Assembly (NCBI RefSeq): GCF_003014655.1
Contig: NZ_PYAT01000009.1
Coordinates: 62,001-126,000, forward strand
DNA: 64,000 bases
Direction: 5' to 3'
Origin: Planomicrobium soli
Lineage (GTDB): Bacteria > Bacillota > Bacilli > Bacillales_A > Planococcaceae
The notes under the pieces are model-generated. The model saw only the letters and a list, made by a program, of their open reading frames with translations. It did not search any database and was not told the origin of the DNA. A program made the position numbers and the translations under genes. Within the stretch, counting starts at the first letter, position 1; every line of letters starts with the position of its first letter. This document shows positions 1 through 9,476 of this stretch, in pieces.

Positions 1-982
1 ACAGAGCTTTGCGGATTGCTTCAATCAGTTCTTTGCGGTCGCCGGCAAATGGTTCTGCTTCAGGTCCTGACAGCAATTGGCTTGCTGCTACGCGCTCTTC
101 TTTTATTGCCGAAATAAAGCGGGCAAAAACAGATTCCGTTACAATCGGCAAGGAAACACCTAAATCCAATGCGTTTTGGCTTGTCCATTTTCCTGTGCCT
201 TTTTGTCCGGCTTTGTCCAGAATTTGATCGACCAGTGGATTGCCGGTCTCCTCATCAACTTTTGTGAAAATATCAGCCGTGATTTCGATCAGATAGCTGT
301 CCAATTCGCCTTTATTCCATTCGGTGAAAATTTCGTGCAGTTCTTGAGCGTTCAGCCCAAGCGCATGTTTTAAGATAAAGTAGGATTCTGAAATTAGTTG
401 CATGTCCCCGTATTCGATGCCATTATGCACCATCTTCACATAGTGGCCGGCTCCTTCAGCACCCATGTAGGCGCTGCATGGAACACCGTCCACTTTTGCC
501 GAAATGTCAGCAAAAATCGGCGCGACTTTTTCATATGCTTCTTTCAAGCCGCCTGACATGATAGAAGGGCCAAAGCGTGCGCCTTCTTCGCCGCCAGAAA
601 TACCAGCACCAATAAAATGGATGCCTAATTCTTGAAGCTCCGCTGTACGGCGGTTAGTGTCTCTGAAAAATGTATTTCCGCCATCGATGATTACATCGCC
701 TTCTTGAAGATGCGGTATTAGCGATTGAATGACGTCATCCGTAGTTTCACCAGCTTTTACCATCATCAAAATCTTGCGGGGAATTTCGAGCGATCCCACA
801 AATTTCTCGAGCGTATCGGCTCCGACAATATTTTTATCTTGAACTTCGTTGTTTGCAAATTCTTTTGTCCGGTCTGTCCAGTAATCGTATACCGATACCG
901 AATAGCCTCTGCTTTCAATATTCAGTGCCAAATTCTTCCCCATGACACCTAGACCAATAACGCCCATCTGCTGCTTAGCCAT
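1..982 (-). CDS. gnd: 6-phosphogluconate dehydrogenase, decarboxylating (partial, C-terminus off the window)
   Basis: The reading frame stays open to the window edge, giving about 327 residues of a family that is usually about 470. The N-terminus has the Rossmann motif GLGVMG near residues 9-14. It is followed by the family signature [15 protein letters not shown] and the substrate-site segment [17 protein letters not shown]. The enzyme oxidises 6-phosphogluconate to ribulose 5-phosphate with loss of CO2 and reduction of NADP. The ATG at 982 begins MAKQQMG. The gene lies 98 bp downstream of zwf on the same strand, so the two oxidative pentose-phosphate steps are probably co-transcribed. The identification is secure; only the C-terminal all-alpha domain is missing from view. 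Confidence 0.96.
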   Translation of the reverse strand, partial: MAKQQMGVIGLGVMGKNLALNIESRGYSVSVYDYWTDRTKEFANNEVQDKNIVGADTLEKFVGSLEIPRKILMMVKAGETTDDVIQSLIPHLQEGDVIIDGGNTFFRDTNRRTAELQELGIHFIGAGISGGEEGARFGPSIMSGGLKEAYEKVAPIFADISAKVDGVPCSAYMGAEGAGHYVKMVHNGIEYGDMQLISESYFILKHALGLNAQELHEIFTEWNKGELDSYLIEITADIFTKVDEETGNPLVDQILDKAGQKGTGKWTSQNALDLGVSLPIVTESVFARFISAIKEERVAASQLLSGPEAEPFAGDRKELIEAIRKAL

Positions 983-1080
983 ACTATTACCTCATTCCAT
1001 GCGAATTTAATGTCTATTAATCATCTTATCTCTTCAAAAGTATACCATTTTTGTTCAACGACATTCTGTATGCCTGTTGA

Positions 1081-2604
1081 TTACCACCAGCAGAAGCCAT
1101 CTTTCTCCAACAAACGGTCAGCGGCTTCCGGACCTGAAGAACCTGCGGAATATGGATGCAGCGGCAAAGCATCCTCCTGGAATGCTTCGAGCACCGGCTG
1201 GATCCATGCCCATGAAAGTTCGACTTCTTTCCAGTGCGCAAAGAACGTCTTATCGCCTTCTAATGCATCCGATAACAGAAGTTCATAAGATTCAGGCTGA
1301 ATATTCGAATTCACCGAAAAAGTGATGTTTGTCGGTTCATATTTTTCCGTTGAAGGATTTTTTAAGTTTACCAACAGCGATACACTTTCATTCGGATTGA
1401 TTTCAAAAATAAGAAGATTTGGATTGATGCCTTCATCTTTAAAAGCAGGATTATCTTTCCACTTGTTTTTGAATTCGATGACGATGCGCGTAGATTTTTG
1501 CTCCAAGCGCTTTCCTGTACGAATATAGAAAGGAATATTTCTCCATGCTGAAGTTTCAATATATAAACGTGCGGCGAAATACGTATCGTTTTTTGATTCC
1601 TCTATGACTCCCGGCTCTTCTTGATAGCCGATCACCGGTTTTCCTAGCACTTCACCTGCTGTGTATTGGCCTCGGATGATATGTTTTGAAGCTTCTTCTT
1701 TAAGAATCGGCCGCAGCGCCTCAACGATTTCCCGCTTCTCCTGTTGCACTTCTTTAGCAGTCAAATTTACAGGAATGTCGAGAGCCGTCATCATGAGCAA
1801 TTGAAGAAGGTGATTTTGGGCCATATCCCGGATTGCCCCAGCCTGATCGTAATATCCAGCTCTCTTTTCAATGCCTACTGTTTCACTTGCTGTAATTTGC
1901 ACGTTCGCAATTTGATCGTGATTCCACAACAATTCGAGAATGGGATTAGCAAATTTCAGCGTTTCAAGATTTTGAACCATCGGTTTCCCTAAATAGTGGT
2001 CAATACGATAAATTTCTTCTTCGTTGAATGCTTTGCTAAGTTTCTCATTTAGTTCCCGTGCAGTTTGCAAGTCAGTTCCAAATGGCTTTTCAACGATCAA
2101 ACGCTTCCAGCCTTTCGTCTCGCTGATTTTGCTTGCCTGCAGATTTGCTGTGATGATTTCAACTAGATTCGGTGCAACAGACAAGTAGAACAAACGGTTT
2201 TCCGCAATTCCCATTTCTTGTTCCCGCGATTGAATAAGCTCCAATAAGCCGCTATACGAAGCTTCATTAAATACATCCAAGACACAATATCGAAACTTGC
2301 TCACAAACTCTTCCACGTTTTCAGGTTGTACAGGTCTTCTTGAAAATTCCCGGAGGGATGTTTCGACGTTCATTTGAAAAACACGATTCGAATAATTGGT
2401 TCTGCCTAATCCTATGATTGAAATAGCGTTCGGCAACTTTCCATCCAAATACAAATTATACAAAGCCGGAAATAATTTTCGCTGTGCTAAATCGCCAGTG
2501 GCCCCAAATAGCACCAAAGTCATTTCATCTAATTTATTTTTCTGGCGTGAAGCATTTTTGTAGTTTTCACTATCAACTAAATCGACTGCAGCTATGTTTT
2601 CCAT
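1081..2604 (-). CDS. zwf: glucose-6-phosphate 1-dehydrogenase
   Basis: This 507-residue protein starts the oxidative pentose-phosphate pathway, converting glucose 6-phosphate to 6-phosphogluconolactone with NADP. Near the N-terminus is the nucleotide-binding stretch LVLFGATGDLAQRKLFPALY. The active-site signature RIDHYLGKPMVQN is present, with the catalytic His in the DHYLGK core. An upstream in-frame codon would extend the protein, but GGAG about 9 bases before the ATG at 2604 fits MENIAAV as the true start. Length and motifs match the Gram-positive family. It precedes gnd on the same strand, and cytosolic NADPH supply is the expected role. Confidence 0.96.
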   Translation of the reverse strand: MENIAAVDLVDSENYKNASRQKNKLDEMTLVLFGATGDLAQRKLFPALYNLYLDGKLPNAISIIGLGRTNYSNRVFQMNVETSLREFSRRPVQPENVEEFVSKFRYCVLDVFNEASYSGLLELIQSREQEMGIAENRLFYLSVAPNLVEIITANLQASKISETKGWKRLIVEKPFGTDLQTARELNEKLSKAFNEEEIYRIDHYLGKPMVQNLETLKFANPILELLWNHDQIANVQITASETVGIEKRAGYYDQAGAIRDMAQNHLLQLLMMTALDIPVNLTAKEVQQEKREIVEALRPILKEEASKHIIRGQYTAGEVLGKPVIGYQEEPGVIEESKNDTYFAARLYIETSAWRNIPFYIRTGKRLEQKSTRIVIEFKNKWKDNPAFKDEGINPNLLIFEINPNESVSLLVNLKNPSTEKYEPTNITFSVNSNIQPESYELLLSDALEGDKTFFAHWKEVELSWAWIQPVLEAFQEDALPLHPYSAGSSGPEAADRLLEKDGFCWW

Positions 2605-2853
2605 AGTAAACATCTCCATTTTCGGCGTGCACAGAAACACGTTTTTTTACAATCACACTGTTTTTAAGTATACGTTGAATCAAGAAGAATGGAAGGGCAG
2701 ATTTTTACAATCCATGGCCTCAAAAAAATCCCTAACTGCATTTTAAAACCTTATTCTCTTGTCCGACTACTGAAAAATGGCAAGCAACTAAAAAAAATAC
2801 AAAAAGTAAGCTTAGAATTCTAGGCCCTTTTTCTTCCTTAAAAGCATTTCAGC

Positions 2854-3954
2854 CTACTTTACAGCTGAATTTTGATAGAAAAAATTCGGTTTCACAATGG
2901 CGTTATTATAAGGCTTATGAAAGATATGTGTGGTTGCCGGAGACATCGGTGGTATCAGCCAAGCCCAATTGCCGGTTAAATCCCTTCCAGCTTTTTCTTC
3001 TGTTTTTTCGAAGCTTTTGAACTGTTTGGCGGCTGTATGGTGGTCGACTATGGTAACCCCCGCCCGGTGAAAAGAATCGAGCACCGCAATATTCAACTCC
3101 ACAAGCGCCTTGTCTTTCCATAAAGATCGGCTGGAATCTGTATTCAACCCCATCACTTTTGCTACTGCCGGCAACAAATTATAGCGATGTTCATCGGCCA
3201 GGTTTCTTGCGCCAATTTCAGTCCCCATATACCAGCCGTTAAAAGGCGCCATACTATAGGAGATGCCACCTATATCCAGTCTCATCTCCGAAATGATCGG
3301 AACGGCATACCATTTTGCTTTCAAATCCGTAAAGTTTGGAATTTCAGGATGTTCAATTTCAACTTCAATGACCGCTTTTTTTGGCAACTCAAAAAACCGT
3401 GGTGTTTCGCCAGCCACTTCTATAACAATCGGCAAAATGTCATAAGCTGTACCTGCCCCTTTCCATCCAAGCTTTTCGCATGCTTTTGTAAATTCGATCG
3501 AAGTGGAGTCTCCGATCACTTCTCCATCTTTTTTATAACCGGCATAGCGGATCAATTGATGATTCCAGATTCGCATAGCGTCCTGTCCGTTTCGATTCGG
3601 CGGAAAGATGGTGATGGCAGGGCGAATTTTCCCTTTATTTGTAGCAAAATCGATGTGTGCGAGCAAAGCCGCAAAAGCGCCATCTGCAGTCTGTTGCTGC
3701 CGTTCATCAAAAACCGACAGCGTATTCCAGAAAAGGCGTCCGATGCACCGGTTGTTGTTGCGCCAAGCCAGGCGTGCGCCGTGCTCTAGCTCCTCAAATG
3801 TATGTGTATATGATCCGGTTTCAATAATCTCATTTTGTATATGCAAAAGCCGCTGCGCCGTTTCCTCTTCCGATTTCCCTAATTCCGAGTAACATGTATA
3901 AATAAATTCCATCGCTTCTCCGATAGACACAGTGGTTGTTTCAATAGCCGTCAT
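2854..3954 (-). CDS. nos: bacterial nitric oxide synthase oxygenase
   Basis: This 366-residue protein matches the oxygenase domain of nitric oxide synthase and has no reductase domain, as is usual in Bacillus and relatives. The heme-ligand motif [10 protein letters not shown] is present, with the axial cysteine at about residue 70. The arginine-binding segment [14 protein letters not shown] follows. In relatives it makes NO from arginine using electrons from unrelated cellular reductases and protects against oxidative stress and antibiotics. The ATG at 3954 has AAGGAG 8 bases upstream. An in-frame GTG three codons earlier overlaps that site and is less likely. The gene diverges from the HAD gene next to it. 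Confidence 0.95.
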   Translation of the reverse strand: MTAIETTTVSIGEAMEFIYTCYSELGKSEEETAQRLLHIQNEIIETGSYTHTFEELEHGARLAWRNNNRCIGRLFWNTLSVFDERQQQTADGAFAALLAHIDFATNKGKIRPAITIFPPNRNGQDAMRIWNHQLIRYAGYKKDGEVIGDSTSIEFTKACEKLGWKGAGTAYDILPIVIEVAGETPRFFELPKKAVIEVEIEHPEIPNFTDLKAKWYAVPIISEMRLDIGGISYSMAPFNGWYMGTEIGARNLADEHRYNLLPAVAKVMGLNTDSSRSLWKDKALVELNIAVLDSFHRAGVTIVDHHTAAKQFKSFEKTEEKAGRDLTGNWAWLIPPMSPATTHIFHKPYNNAIVKPNFFYQNSAVK

Positions 3955-4036
3955 TTCCTTCACTCCTTACGAAATATAATAGCACCTATTCCGCTATTTA
4001 TTAACTACAGGGTCTGGGTCCGCATAAAATCTTCCT

Positions 4037-4065
4037 TTGTTTTACGCAGATAGTTACAGTAAAAT
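4037..4065 (+). promoter_or_regulatory. candidate SigA promoter of the HAD hydrolase gene
   Basis: TTGTTT (4037-4042) and TAAAAT (4060-4065) are separated by 17 bp, about 30 bp before the ATG at 4095. This is a plausible vegetative promoter in the divergent region between nos and the hydrolase. It was read by eye only. Confidence 0.45.
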
Positions 4066-4094
4066 GAACAAAAGCGTAAAAAGGAGTTTATTGA

Positions 4095-4880
4095 ATGCTG
4101 AAAGCGATATTTTTTGATTTGGACGACACCTTATTATGGGATAAAAAGAGTATTAAAACGTCATTTGAGAAAACGTGCCGATTTGCTGAACAAACGAGCG
4201 GCGTAAATTGCAGAGAGTTGGAAGAAGCCGTCCGCTTGGAAGCGAGTACTTTATACAGCAGCTATGAAACCTATCCGTTCACTCAAATGATTGGCATTAA
4301 CCCGTTCGAAGGATTATGGGGAACGTTTGATGATGAAGGCGAAGATTTCAAGAAAATGAAGATGCTCGCCCCCGCTTATCAGCAAAGATCCTGGACAGGT
4401 GGATTGCAGCGGATCGGCATTGACAATCCGGCACTCGGCAACCAACTGGCTGCTTATTTTGTTGAAGCACGGAAAAGCAGCCCTTTTGTCTATGAAGAAA
4501 CGTATCGTGTGCTTGATCGGTTAAAACCCCATTACCAATTACTGTTGCTGACGAACGGTTCACCGCAATTGCAGAACACCAAGCTTAAAATCACACCGGA
4601 AATCGCTCCTTATTTTGACCATGTTGTTATTTCCGGCGCATTTGGCAAAGGCAAGCCCGACCCGGAAATTTTCCATTATGCGTTGTCGAAATTCGGTTAT
4701 GCGGCTGAAGAAGTGCTGATGGTCGGCGATAATCTATTAACTGATATCATAGGAGCCGAACAAGCAGGCATCCGTTCGGTTTGGATCAACCGGGAAGAAA
4801 AGGCGCCGCATGAAACCATTGTTCCAAGCTATGAGATTCGCCATTTAGAAGATCTTTTTCCCATTCTTGAAGAGCTGTGA
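4095..4880 (+). CDS. HAD-superfamily hydrolase
   Basis: This 261-residue protein has all four HAD motifs. Motif I is DLDDT near residue 9, with the Asp nucleophile. Motif II is LLTNGSP, motif III is the lysine in GKGKPDPEIF, and motif IV is MVGDNLLTDIIGA. The helical cap lies between motifs I and II, as in C1-capped phosphatases such as phosphoglycolate phosphatase-like and YjjG-like enzymes. The substrate cannot be told from sequence. A good Shine-Dalgarno (AAAGGAG) precedes the ATG. The gene appears monocistronic and ends at a strong terminator shared with the convergent serA gene. Confidence 0.85.
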   Translation: MLKAIFFDLDDTLLWDKKSIKTSFEKTCRFAEQTSGVNCRELEEAVRLEASTLYSSYETYPFTQMIGINPFEGLWGTFDDEGEDFKKMKMLAPAYQQRSWTGGLQRIGIDNPALGNQLAAYFVEARKSSPFVYEETYRVLDRLKPHYQLLLLTNGSPQLQNTKLKITPEIAPYFDHVVISGAFGKGKPDPEIFHYALSKFGYAAEEVLMVGDNLLTDIIGAEQAGIRSVWINREEKAPHETIVPSYEIRHLEDLFPILEEL

Positions 4881-4899
4881 TGCTCCATGTTCCGTAAGC

Positions 4900-4931
4900 A
4901 AAAAAGGAGACTCGATGCGAGCCTCCTTTTT
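4900..4931. terminator. bidirectional terminator between the HAD gene and serA
   Basis: The stem AAAAAGGAG-x-CTCG pairs with CGAG-x-CTCCTTTTT around a 3-base loop. A and T runs on both sides let it serve both convergent genes. Confidence 0.85.
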
Positions 4932-4987
4932 CAATTATAGATTTTTATTCCATAAAAAACGTTTTATTCTTTTGAATTTATTTCCTT

Positions 4988-6574
4988 CTATAGATCGATC
5001 GCTCGGACGTATTGGATTTCAGCTAGTTCTTTTAATTGGTCCAAACTTCCTGGACCGGCGTATTTGTCGATGGACAACATCATGATAGCGTCTCCCCCGG
5101 CATTTGAACGCCCGACCTGCATTGTTGCGATATTCACGTCTTCCTTGCCGAGCAATGTCCCTACACGGCCTATCACTCCTGGCCGGTCGTTATGGCGAAT
5201 GAACAGTAAATGCCCTTTTGGCACGACATCCACTAAATATTCATCCACTTTCACGATGCGGGCTCCTTGGCCATTCAACAAGGTGCCTGCCGCTTTTCTG
5301 ATGCCTGTTGCCGTTTTGATTTCAATGGATATCAAGTTTGTGAATCCTCTTGTTACCGAAGACTTGTGTTCGTTGACTACTATGCCTTTTTGCTCGGCCC
5401 AATACCAGGCATTGACCACGTTGACCCGTTCACCGAGGTGGCGCTTCAGCAAGCCTTTCAACATATTGCGCGTCAGCGGCCCGACTTCCATCCCCGCCAA
5501 CTCACCTGAATAATAAATATTCACTTCTTCCACTGCACTTTCCGCTAAATCCGTTAAGAAAGCGCCAAGACGCTCCGCCAAATCAAAGTATGGCTCTATC
5601 TTCGCCATCAGTTCTTTCGGCACCGAAGGCAAGTTGACGGAGTTGCGGACTGTCCCGGTTGTGAAATAGCTGACTACATCCATGCTGACATCTACTGCGA
5701 CGCTTTCCTGCGCTTCTATTGTGCTCGCCCCTAAATGAGGCGTGGCCACTACTTCCGGCAAGTCGAGCAGCCGGAAATCAACAATCGGTTCCTGCTCAAA
5801 TACATCGAGCGCTGCGCCAGCCACCTTTTTAGATAAGATTGCATCATACAATGCATTTTCGTCAATGATGCCGCCGCGTGCACAATTGACAATTTGTACG
5901 CCTTCTTTCATGATTGCAAACGCTTCAGCATTGATAAGGTGGCGTGTCTCTTTTAAGAGCGGCGTATGGACCGTTACAAAGTCGGCAACCCTCAGCACCT
6001 CTTCAACCGTACCGAAATTGATTCCGAGTTTCTCTGCTTTCTCTGCTGTCAAGAATGGATCGTAAGCCATGACGTTCATACGCTGCCCTTTTGCTCTTGC
6101 TGCTACTTCAGCACCAATACGCCCAAGGCCGATCACCCCTAAGGTTTTGTTTTTCAATTCTACACCCACATACGATTTGCGGTCCCAGTTTTTATTGCGC
6201 AGTGCATGAAAAGCTTGGGGGATTTTCCGTGCCATTGACATGAGCATGGCCATTGTATGCTCAGCCGCTGAATTGGTGTTGCCATCCGGTGCATTGACCA
6301 CAATAATGCCGTGTTCAGTTGCCGCTTCAAGGTCGATGTTGTCGACGCCTACACCTGCTCGGCCAATGATTTTTAAGTTTTTCGCTTTTTCAATGATGGT
6401 TCGGGTCACCTGCGTCTGGCTCCGGACAAGCAGTGCGTCAAAATCGCCAATGCGCTCGGCCAATTGCTCCGGCGATAAATTTGTTTCTATGACAATATTC
6501 ATTCCTTCTGCCTGCCGTAACGGATAGATGCCTTCTTCGCTTAATGGATCGCTAATTAGTATATGAAATGTCAT
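4988..6574 (-). CDS. serA: D-3-phosphoglycerate dehydrogenase
   Basis: This 528-residue protein catalyses the first step of serine synthesis, oxidising 3-phosphoglycerate with NAD. It shows GRAGVGVDNID, the Rossmann motif GLGRIG and the catalytic region ATPHLGAST. The intervening ASB domain follows, then a C-terminal ACT domain (about residues 450-528) of the type that senses serine. The length is that of the long Bacillus-type enzyme. Its start overlaps the stop of the preceding aminotransferase gene by 4 bp, so the two are translationally coupled and share the T-box leader upstream. Confidence 0.96.
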   Translation of the reverse strand: MTFHILISDPLSEEGIYPLRQAEGMNIVIETNLSPEQLAERIGDFDALLVRSQTQVTRTIIEKAKNLKIIGRAGVGVDNIDLEAATEHGIIVVNAPDGNTNSAAEHTMAMLMSMARKIPQAFHALRNKNWDRKSYVGVELKNKTLGVIGLGRIGAEVAARAKGQRMNVMAYDPFLTAEKAEKLGINFGTVEEVLRVADFVTVHTPLLKETRHLINAEAFAIMKEGVQIVNCARGGIIDENALYDAILSKKVAGAALDVFEQEPIVDFRLLDLPEVVATPHLGASTIEAQESVAVDVSMDVVSYFTTGTVRNSVNLPSVPKELMAKIEPYFDLAERLGAFLTDLAESAVEEVNIYYSGELAGMEVGPLTRNMLKGLLKRHLGERVNVVNAWYWAEQKGIVVNEHKSSVTRGFTNLISIEIKTATGIRKAAGTLLNGQGARIVKVDEYLVDVVPKGHLLFIRHNDRPGVIGRVGTLLGKEDVNIATMQVGRSNAGGDAIMMLSIDKYAGPGSLDQLKELAEIQYVRAIDL

Positions 6575-7734
6575 TGCTGTCCCACCCTTTCATCCAGGTA
6601 AACTTGTTGTGCCGCGCCTGTTCCTTTTCCAAGTTCGATCATTTTCCCAATTTTCATCAACCCGATTTCTATCGCCGAAACGATCTGAAGAACATCCGCT
6701 GCCGAGCAATAACCCATGTGTCCGATACGGAAAATCTGGCCCGTCAATTGCTGCTGGCCGCCCGCCATGGAAATTCCGAATTCCGCTTTCATCACTTTCC
6801 GGAAAGCTTCGGCATCGAAATCAGCCGGTTTTACAGCAGTAACAGTCGGAGAAGCATCCGCTTCTGCTGTCAATAAGGGAATCCCGTGCGCAGCAAATGC
6901 CGCTCTTGTCATTTTCATCATTAAAGTATGGCGTGAGTAAACTTCTTCTAACCCTTCCTCTTCCATTAGTTCAAGCGCCTGCTCCAAGCCGAATAAAATC
7001 GAGAGCGCCGGTGTAAAAGGAGTGGTGTTTTTTTCCAAGTTATTTCGATGGCTTTTCAAATCCAAATAAAATCGCGGCTGCGGGTTGGCTTCAATTTTCC
7101 GCCATGCCCGCTCGCTTGCTGCAACGAATGACAGACCAGCCGGAAGCATAAATGCCTTCTGCGATCCGGTAACCAGAATATCTATGCCCCATCCGTCCAT
7201 TTTCGTCTCGACTCCGCCTACACAAGAAACGCCATCCACAATGACAAGTGCCTCTGATACTTCTTTGATTGCCGCTGCTAATTGCTGTATCGGATTCAAG
7301 ACACCTGTTGATGTTTCACAATAGGTAGAAAACACAGCCGTTATGCCAGGGTGTTCTTGAAGAAACACTTTAACAAGTTCCGGATCGAGCGCTTTTCCCC
7401 ATTCCACTTGAAGAACATGGGTTGGTATCTGATAGGCTTTGCAAATTTTCACAAATCGGTCGCCAAACGCGCCTGTCACAATTACCAATACTTCCTCGCC
7501 AGGAGCGACTGCATTGACGACGGCTGTTTCCAGCCCTGCCGTACCGCTGCCAGTCAAGATGATCACTTCTTGTTCGGTTCCAAAAACACGCTTTAATTTC
7601 GGACGGATCCGTGCAAGCAAATCGGAAGTGCTTTGGCCCCGATGGCCGATCATCGGCTGTGCCATGGCACGCTGAACACTAGGCGGAATGGGCGTCGGCC
7701 CAGGAATTCGTAAAATTTGTTGGTCTGCTAACAT
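6571..7734 (-). CDS. class V PLP aminotransferase, probable serine-pathway transaminase
   Basis: This 387-residue protein belongs to the alanine-glyoxylate/serine-pyruvate aminotransferase family (fold type I). The N-terminal RIPGPTPIP segment is typical. The PLP-binding lysine is about residue 193 in VTGSQKAFMLP, with the aspartate of IVDGVSCVGG upstream. It is coupled to serA by a 4-bp overlap and lies directly behind a T-box leader. It may therefore act as the phosphoserine aminotransferase of the pathway, or transaminate between serine and glyoxylate or pyruvate; the first is inferred from context. A TTG two codons earlier is possible, but the ATG at 7734 has the better ribosome-site spacing. 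Confidence 0.85.
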   Translation of the reverse strand: MLADQQILRIPGPTPIPPSVQRAMAQPMIGHRGQSTSDLLARIRPKLKRVFGTEQEVIILTGSGTAGLETAVVNAVAPGEEVLVIVTGAFGDRFVKICKAYQIPTHVLQVEWGKALDPELVKVFLQEHPGITAVFSTYCETSTGVLNPIQQLAAAIKEVSEALVIVDGVSCVGGVETKMDGWGIDILVTGSQKAFMLPAGLSFVAASERAWRKIEANPQPRFYLDLKSHRNNLEKNTTPFTPALSILFGLEQALELMEEEGLEEVYSRHTLMMKMTRAAFAAHGIPLLTAEADASPTVTAVKPADFDAEAFRKVMKAEFGISMAGGQQQLTGQIFRIGHMGYCSAADVLQIVSAIEIGLMKIGKMIELGKGTGAAQQVYLDERVGQQ

Positions 7735-7764
7735 CGTCAATCTTCCCCTTTCAAGTGAAACGGC

Positions 7765-8031
7765 AAAAAGACCCTCCGCTCCCTACATAAAAATGCAAGG
7801 GGCGAAGAGTCTTATTCGCGGTACCACCCTAATTCACTGCTTGACAGAGCAAACAGCCTCATTGGTCTCATGCGTAACGGGCACGAAGCGGATGGACCTA
7901 CTTGATTTCAGTCCACCTATTCCGGAGTGCTGCCTTCTGCTGAAACCGCTGATTTCCACCACCCATCAGCTCTCTTAAGATTTCTTTGCATAAGCCTGTC
8001 TCCATCAAAATAGTTGCTTATATAATTGGAT
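7765..8031 (-). promoter_or_regulatory. T-box riboswitch leader, probably serine-tRNA responsive
   Basis: On the minus strand the T-box core AGGGTGGTACCGCG lies at 7817-7830. A terminator stem-loop with a T run follows at 7765-7813. Upstream is a stem I with the typical distal loop GGGTGGTGG closed by CTGAT/ATCAG. Near the stem I base, the short helix CTATT/AATAG and the helix CTTATGC/GCAGAAG flank an internal loop. The 3' strand of that loop contains both AGC and TCC, which are serine codons (TCC at about 7924-7926). That agrees with the downstream serA operon, but the exact specifier was not folded by computer. Uncharged tRNA should favour the antiterminator and switch the operon on. Confidence 0.9.
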
Positions 8032-8038
8032 TGAACTT

Positions 8039-8066
8039 ATCATATCAGACCAAAACGAGTTGTCAA
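8039..8066 (-). promoter_or_regulatory. SigA promoter of the T-box/aminotransferase/serA operon
   Basis: A consensus TTGACA (8061-8066) is followed 16 bp later by TATGAT (8039-8044), just upstream of the T-box leader. This is one of the clearest promoters in the window. Confidence 0.75.
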
Positions 8067-8218
8067 TCTATAAAAAATATTCTGTATAGTTGAAACCGAT
8101 TACAACATTGATAGCCCGCAGTTAAATTTTTTATAATTGTTTTTTGAATTCAGCTATTATTCTAAATTGGTTCTGCTTAGGGACAATGTTACTCCTCTCC
8201 GTAGAGGTATTGCATAAC

Positions 8219-8253
8219 AAAAAACCGGCTAGTTCTAATTAGCCGGCTTTTTC
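8219..8253 (-). terminator. terminator of the Ter operon after telA
   Basis: The stem AAAAAGCCGGCTA pairs across a short loop with TAGCCGGTTTTTT on the minus strand and ends in a T run. It lies just after the telA stop codon. Confidence 0.85.
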
Positions 8254-8262
8254 GCTAAAAAA

Positions 8263-9345
8263 TCATTGGGCTTTTCTTTGGGTATCTTCGTACCGCTTTT
8301 GCAATTCTTCAATACGAATGCGTCCTTCTTCACGCATTCTGCGGTTTTCCTGTTCGATTTCCCGTGTATCATTCATGCCTTGCATGATGGTCTCCCATGT
8401 TTGTTCAATCGTTTCGATTCTTATGCTCGGCTGGCCAGACATGCGTGCAATATCCACGCTTTGTCGGGAAATGTCATTGGCGTTTTTAAGCAGCATTTCA
8501 TTTGTGCGACGGTCCAATTCATTCATGGATTGGGCAACCAAATTTTGCCGTTTGGCCGCAATGGCGTTGATTAGGCCGGTTTTGAAAATGGGAATGGTCG
8601 TGACGAAAGCGGAATTGATCTTTCCAATCAGTTTTGTATTTCCGCGCTGCAACATACGGATTTGTGGCGCTGCCTGATAGGAAACCTGTTTCGCCATTTC
8701 CAAGTCATAAACGCGCTGTTCCAAAAGTTCAATCGCATTCTGCAAAGAAGTCAATTGCATCATCGCCATTTGATCGCCAGTTTCCGCCTTTAAGCGCATA
8801 ACCGGCTCTTCCGCTTTCAATTCCTGGATTCTGACATCTCCAGCTGCGATGTATTTTTCCAATTCCATAAAATATCTGAAGTTTTGGTCATATAATTCTT
8901 CTAACGTGGTGGTGGATTTTTTCATTTCGGATTCATACTTTGTAATCTCGACATAAATTTTATCGATTTCCGTACCCATTGTCTGGTATTTATTAAAGAG
9001 CTTTTCAATAATTTTATTCCCTCTGTTAAAGACTTTGTTGATAAGGCCTTTCTTTTCGACAAAATCCTTCCGGTCAAACTTGTCCATTACTTTGCCAAGC
9101 TGGTTCAGCAACACACTGGACTCTTCCATGCTATTTGCTTGAACAGAACTTAATACCTTTCCGGTAAATGCAGAAATCTCGTTTGCCGGTTCACGGCCGA
9201 ATTCCAACAGTTCTACTTGATTTTTCACATCAATGCTTGCGGCAAGTTTGAGCACTTCCGGGTCCTGCTTTAGTTTTGCTAATAATTCCGTATCTTCTTT
9301 CATTACCAGTTCCTGCTGTTCCATCCCTTTTGGCAAAGTATTCAT
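8263..9345 (-). CDS. telA: toxic anion resistance protein, TelA family
   Basis: This 360-residue cytoplasmic protein is predicted to be mostly helical with coiled coils. It matches the TelA/KlaA family (Bacillus YceH), known from tellurite and other toxic-anion or cell-envelope stress phenotypes, though the biochemistry is unclear. The family core includes the segment MEESSVLLNQLGKVMDKFD and a long charged C-terminal helix. A strong GGGG-rich ribosome site precedes the ATG. It is the last gene of the eight-gene Ter operon, 131 bp after yceG, and is followed by a terminator. The family call is firm; the molecular role is not. Confidence 0.9.
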   Translation of the reverse strand: MNTLPKGMEQQELVMKEDTELLAKLKQDPEVLKLAASIDVKNQVELLEFGREPANEISAFTGKVLSSVQANSMEESSVLLNQLGKVMDKFDRKDFVEKKGLINKVFNRGNKIIEKLFNKYQTMGTEIDKIYVEITKYESEMKKSTTTLEELYDQNFRYFMELEKYIAAGDVRIQELKAEEPVMRLKAETGDQMAMMQLTSLQNAIELLEQRVYDLEMAKQVSYQAAPQIRMLQRGNTKLIGKINSAFVTTIPIFKTGLINAIAAKRQNLVAQSMNELDRRTNEMLLKNANDISRQSVDIARMSGQPSIRIETIEQTWETIMQGMNDTREIEQENRRMREEGRIRIEELQKRYEDTQRKAQ

Positions 9346-9476
9346 CGGTAAGCCCCCTTTTAATGTTTAAACTTCATTAAACTTTCTTGCTAATGCTCAG
9401 GTAAAACTATTGCAAAAAAACGATATGCTTCCACCTTTCCATCCTTTGCTGCTTCGCCGGCAGAATCCATCAGTGT

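Noticed and set aside
3187..3789. 200-codon plus-strand open frame inside nos
   Set aside because: Fully antisense to the nitric oxide synthase coding sequence and without motifs.
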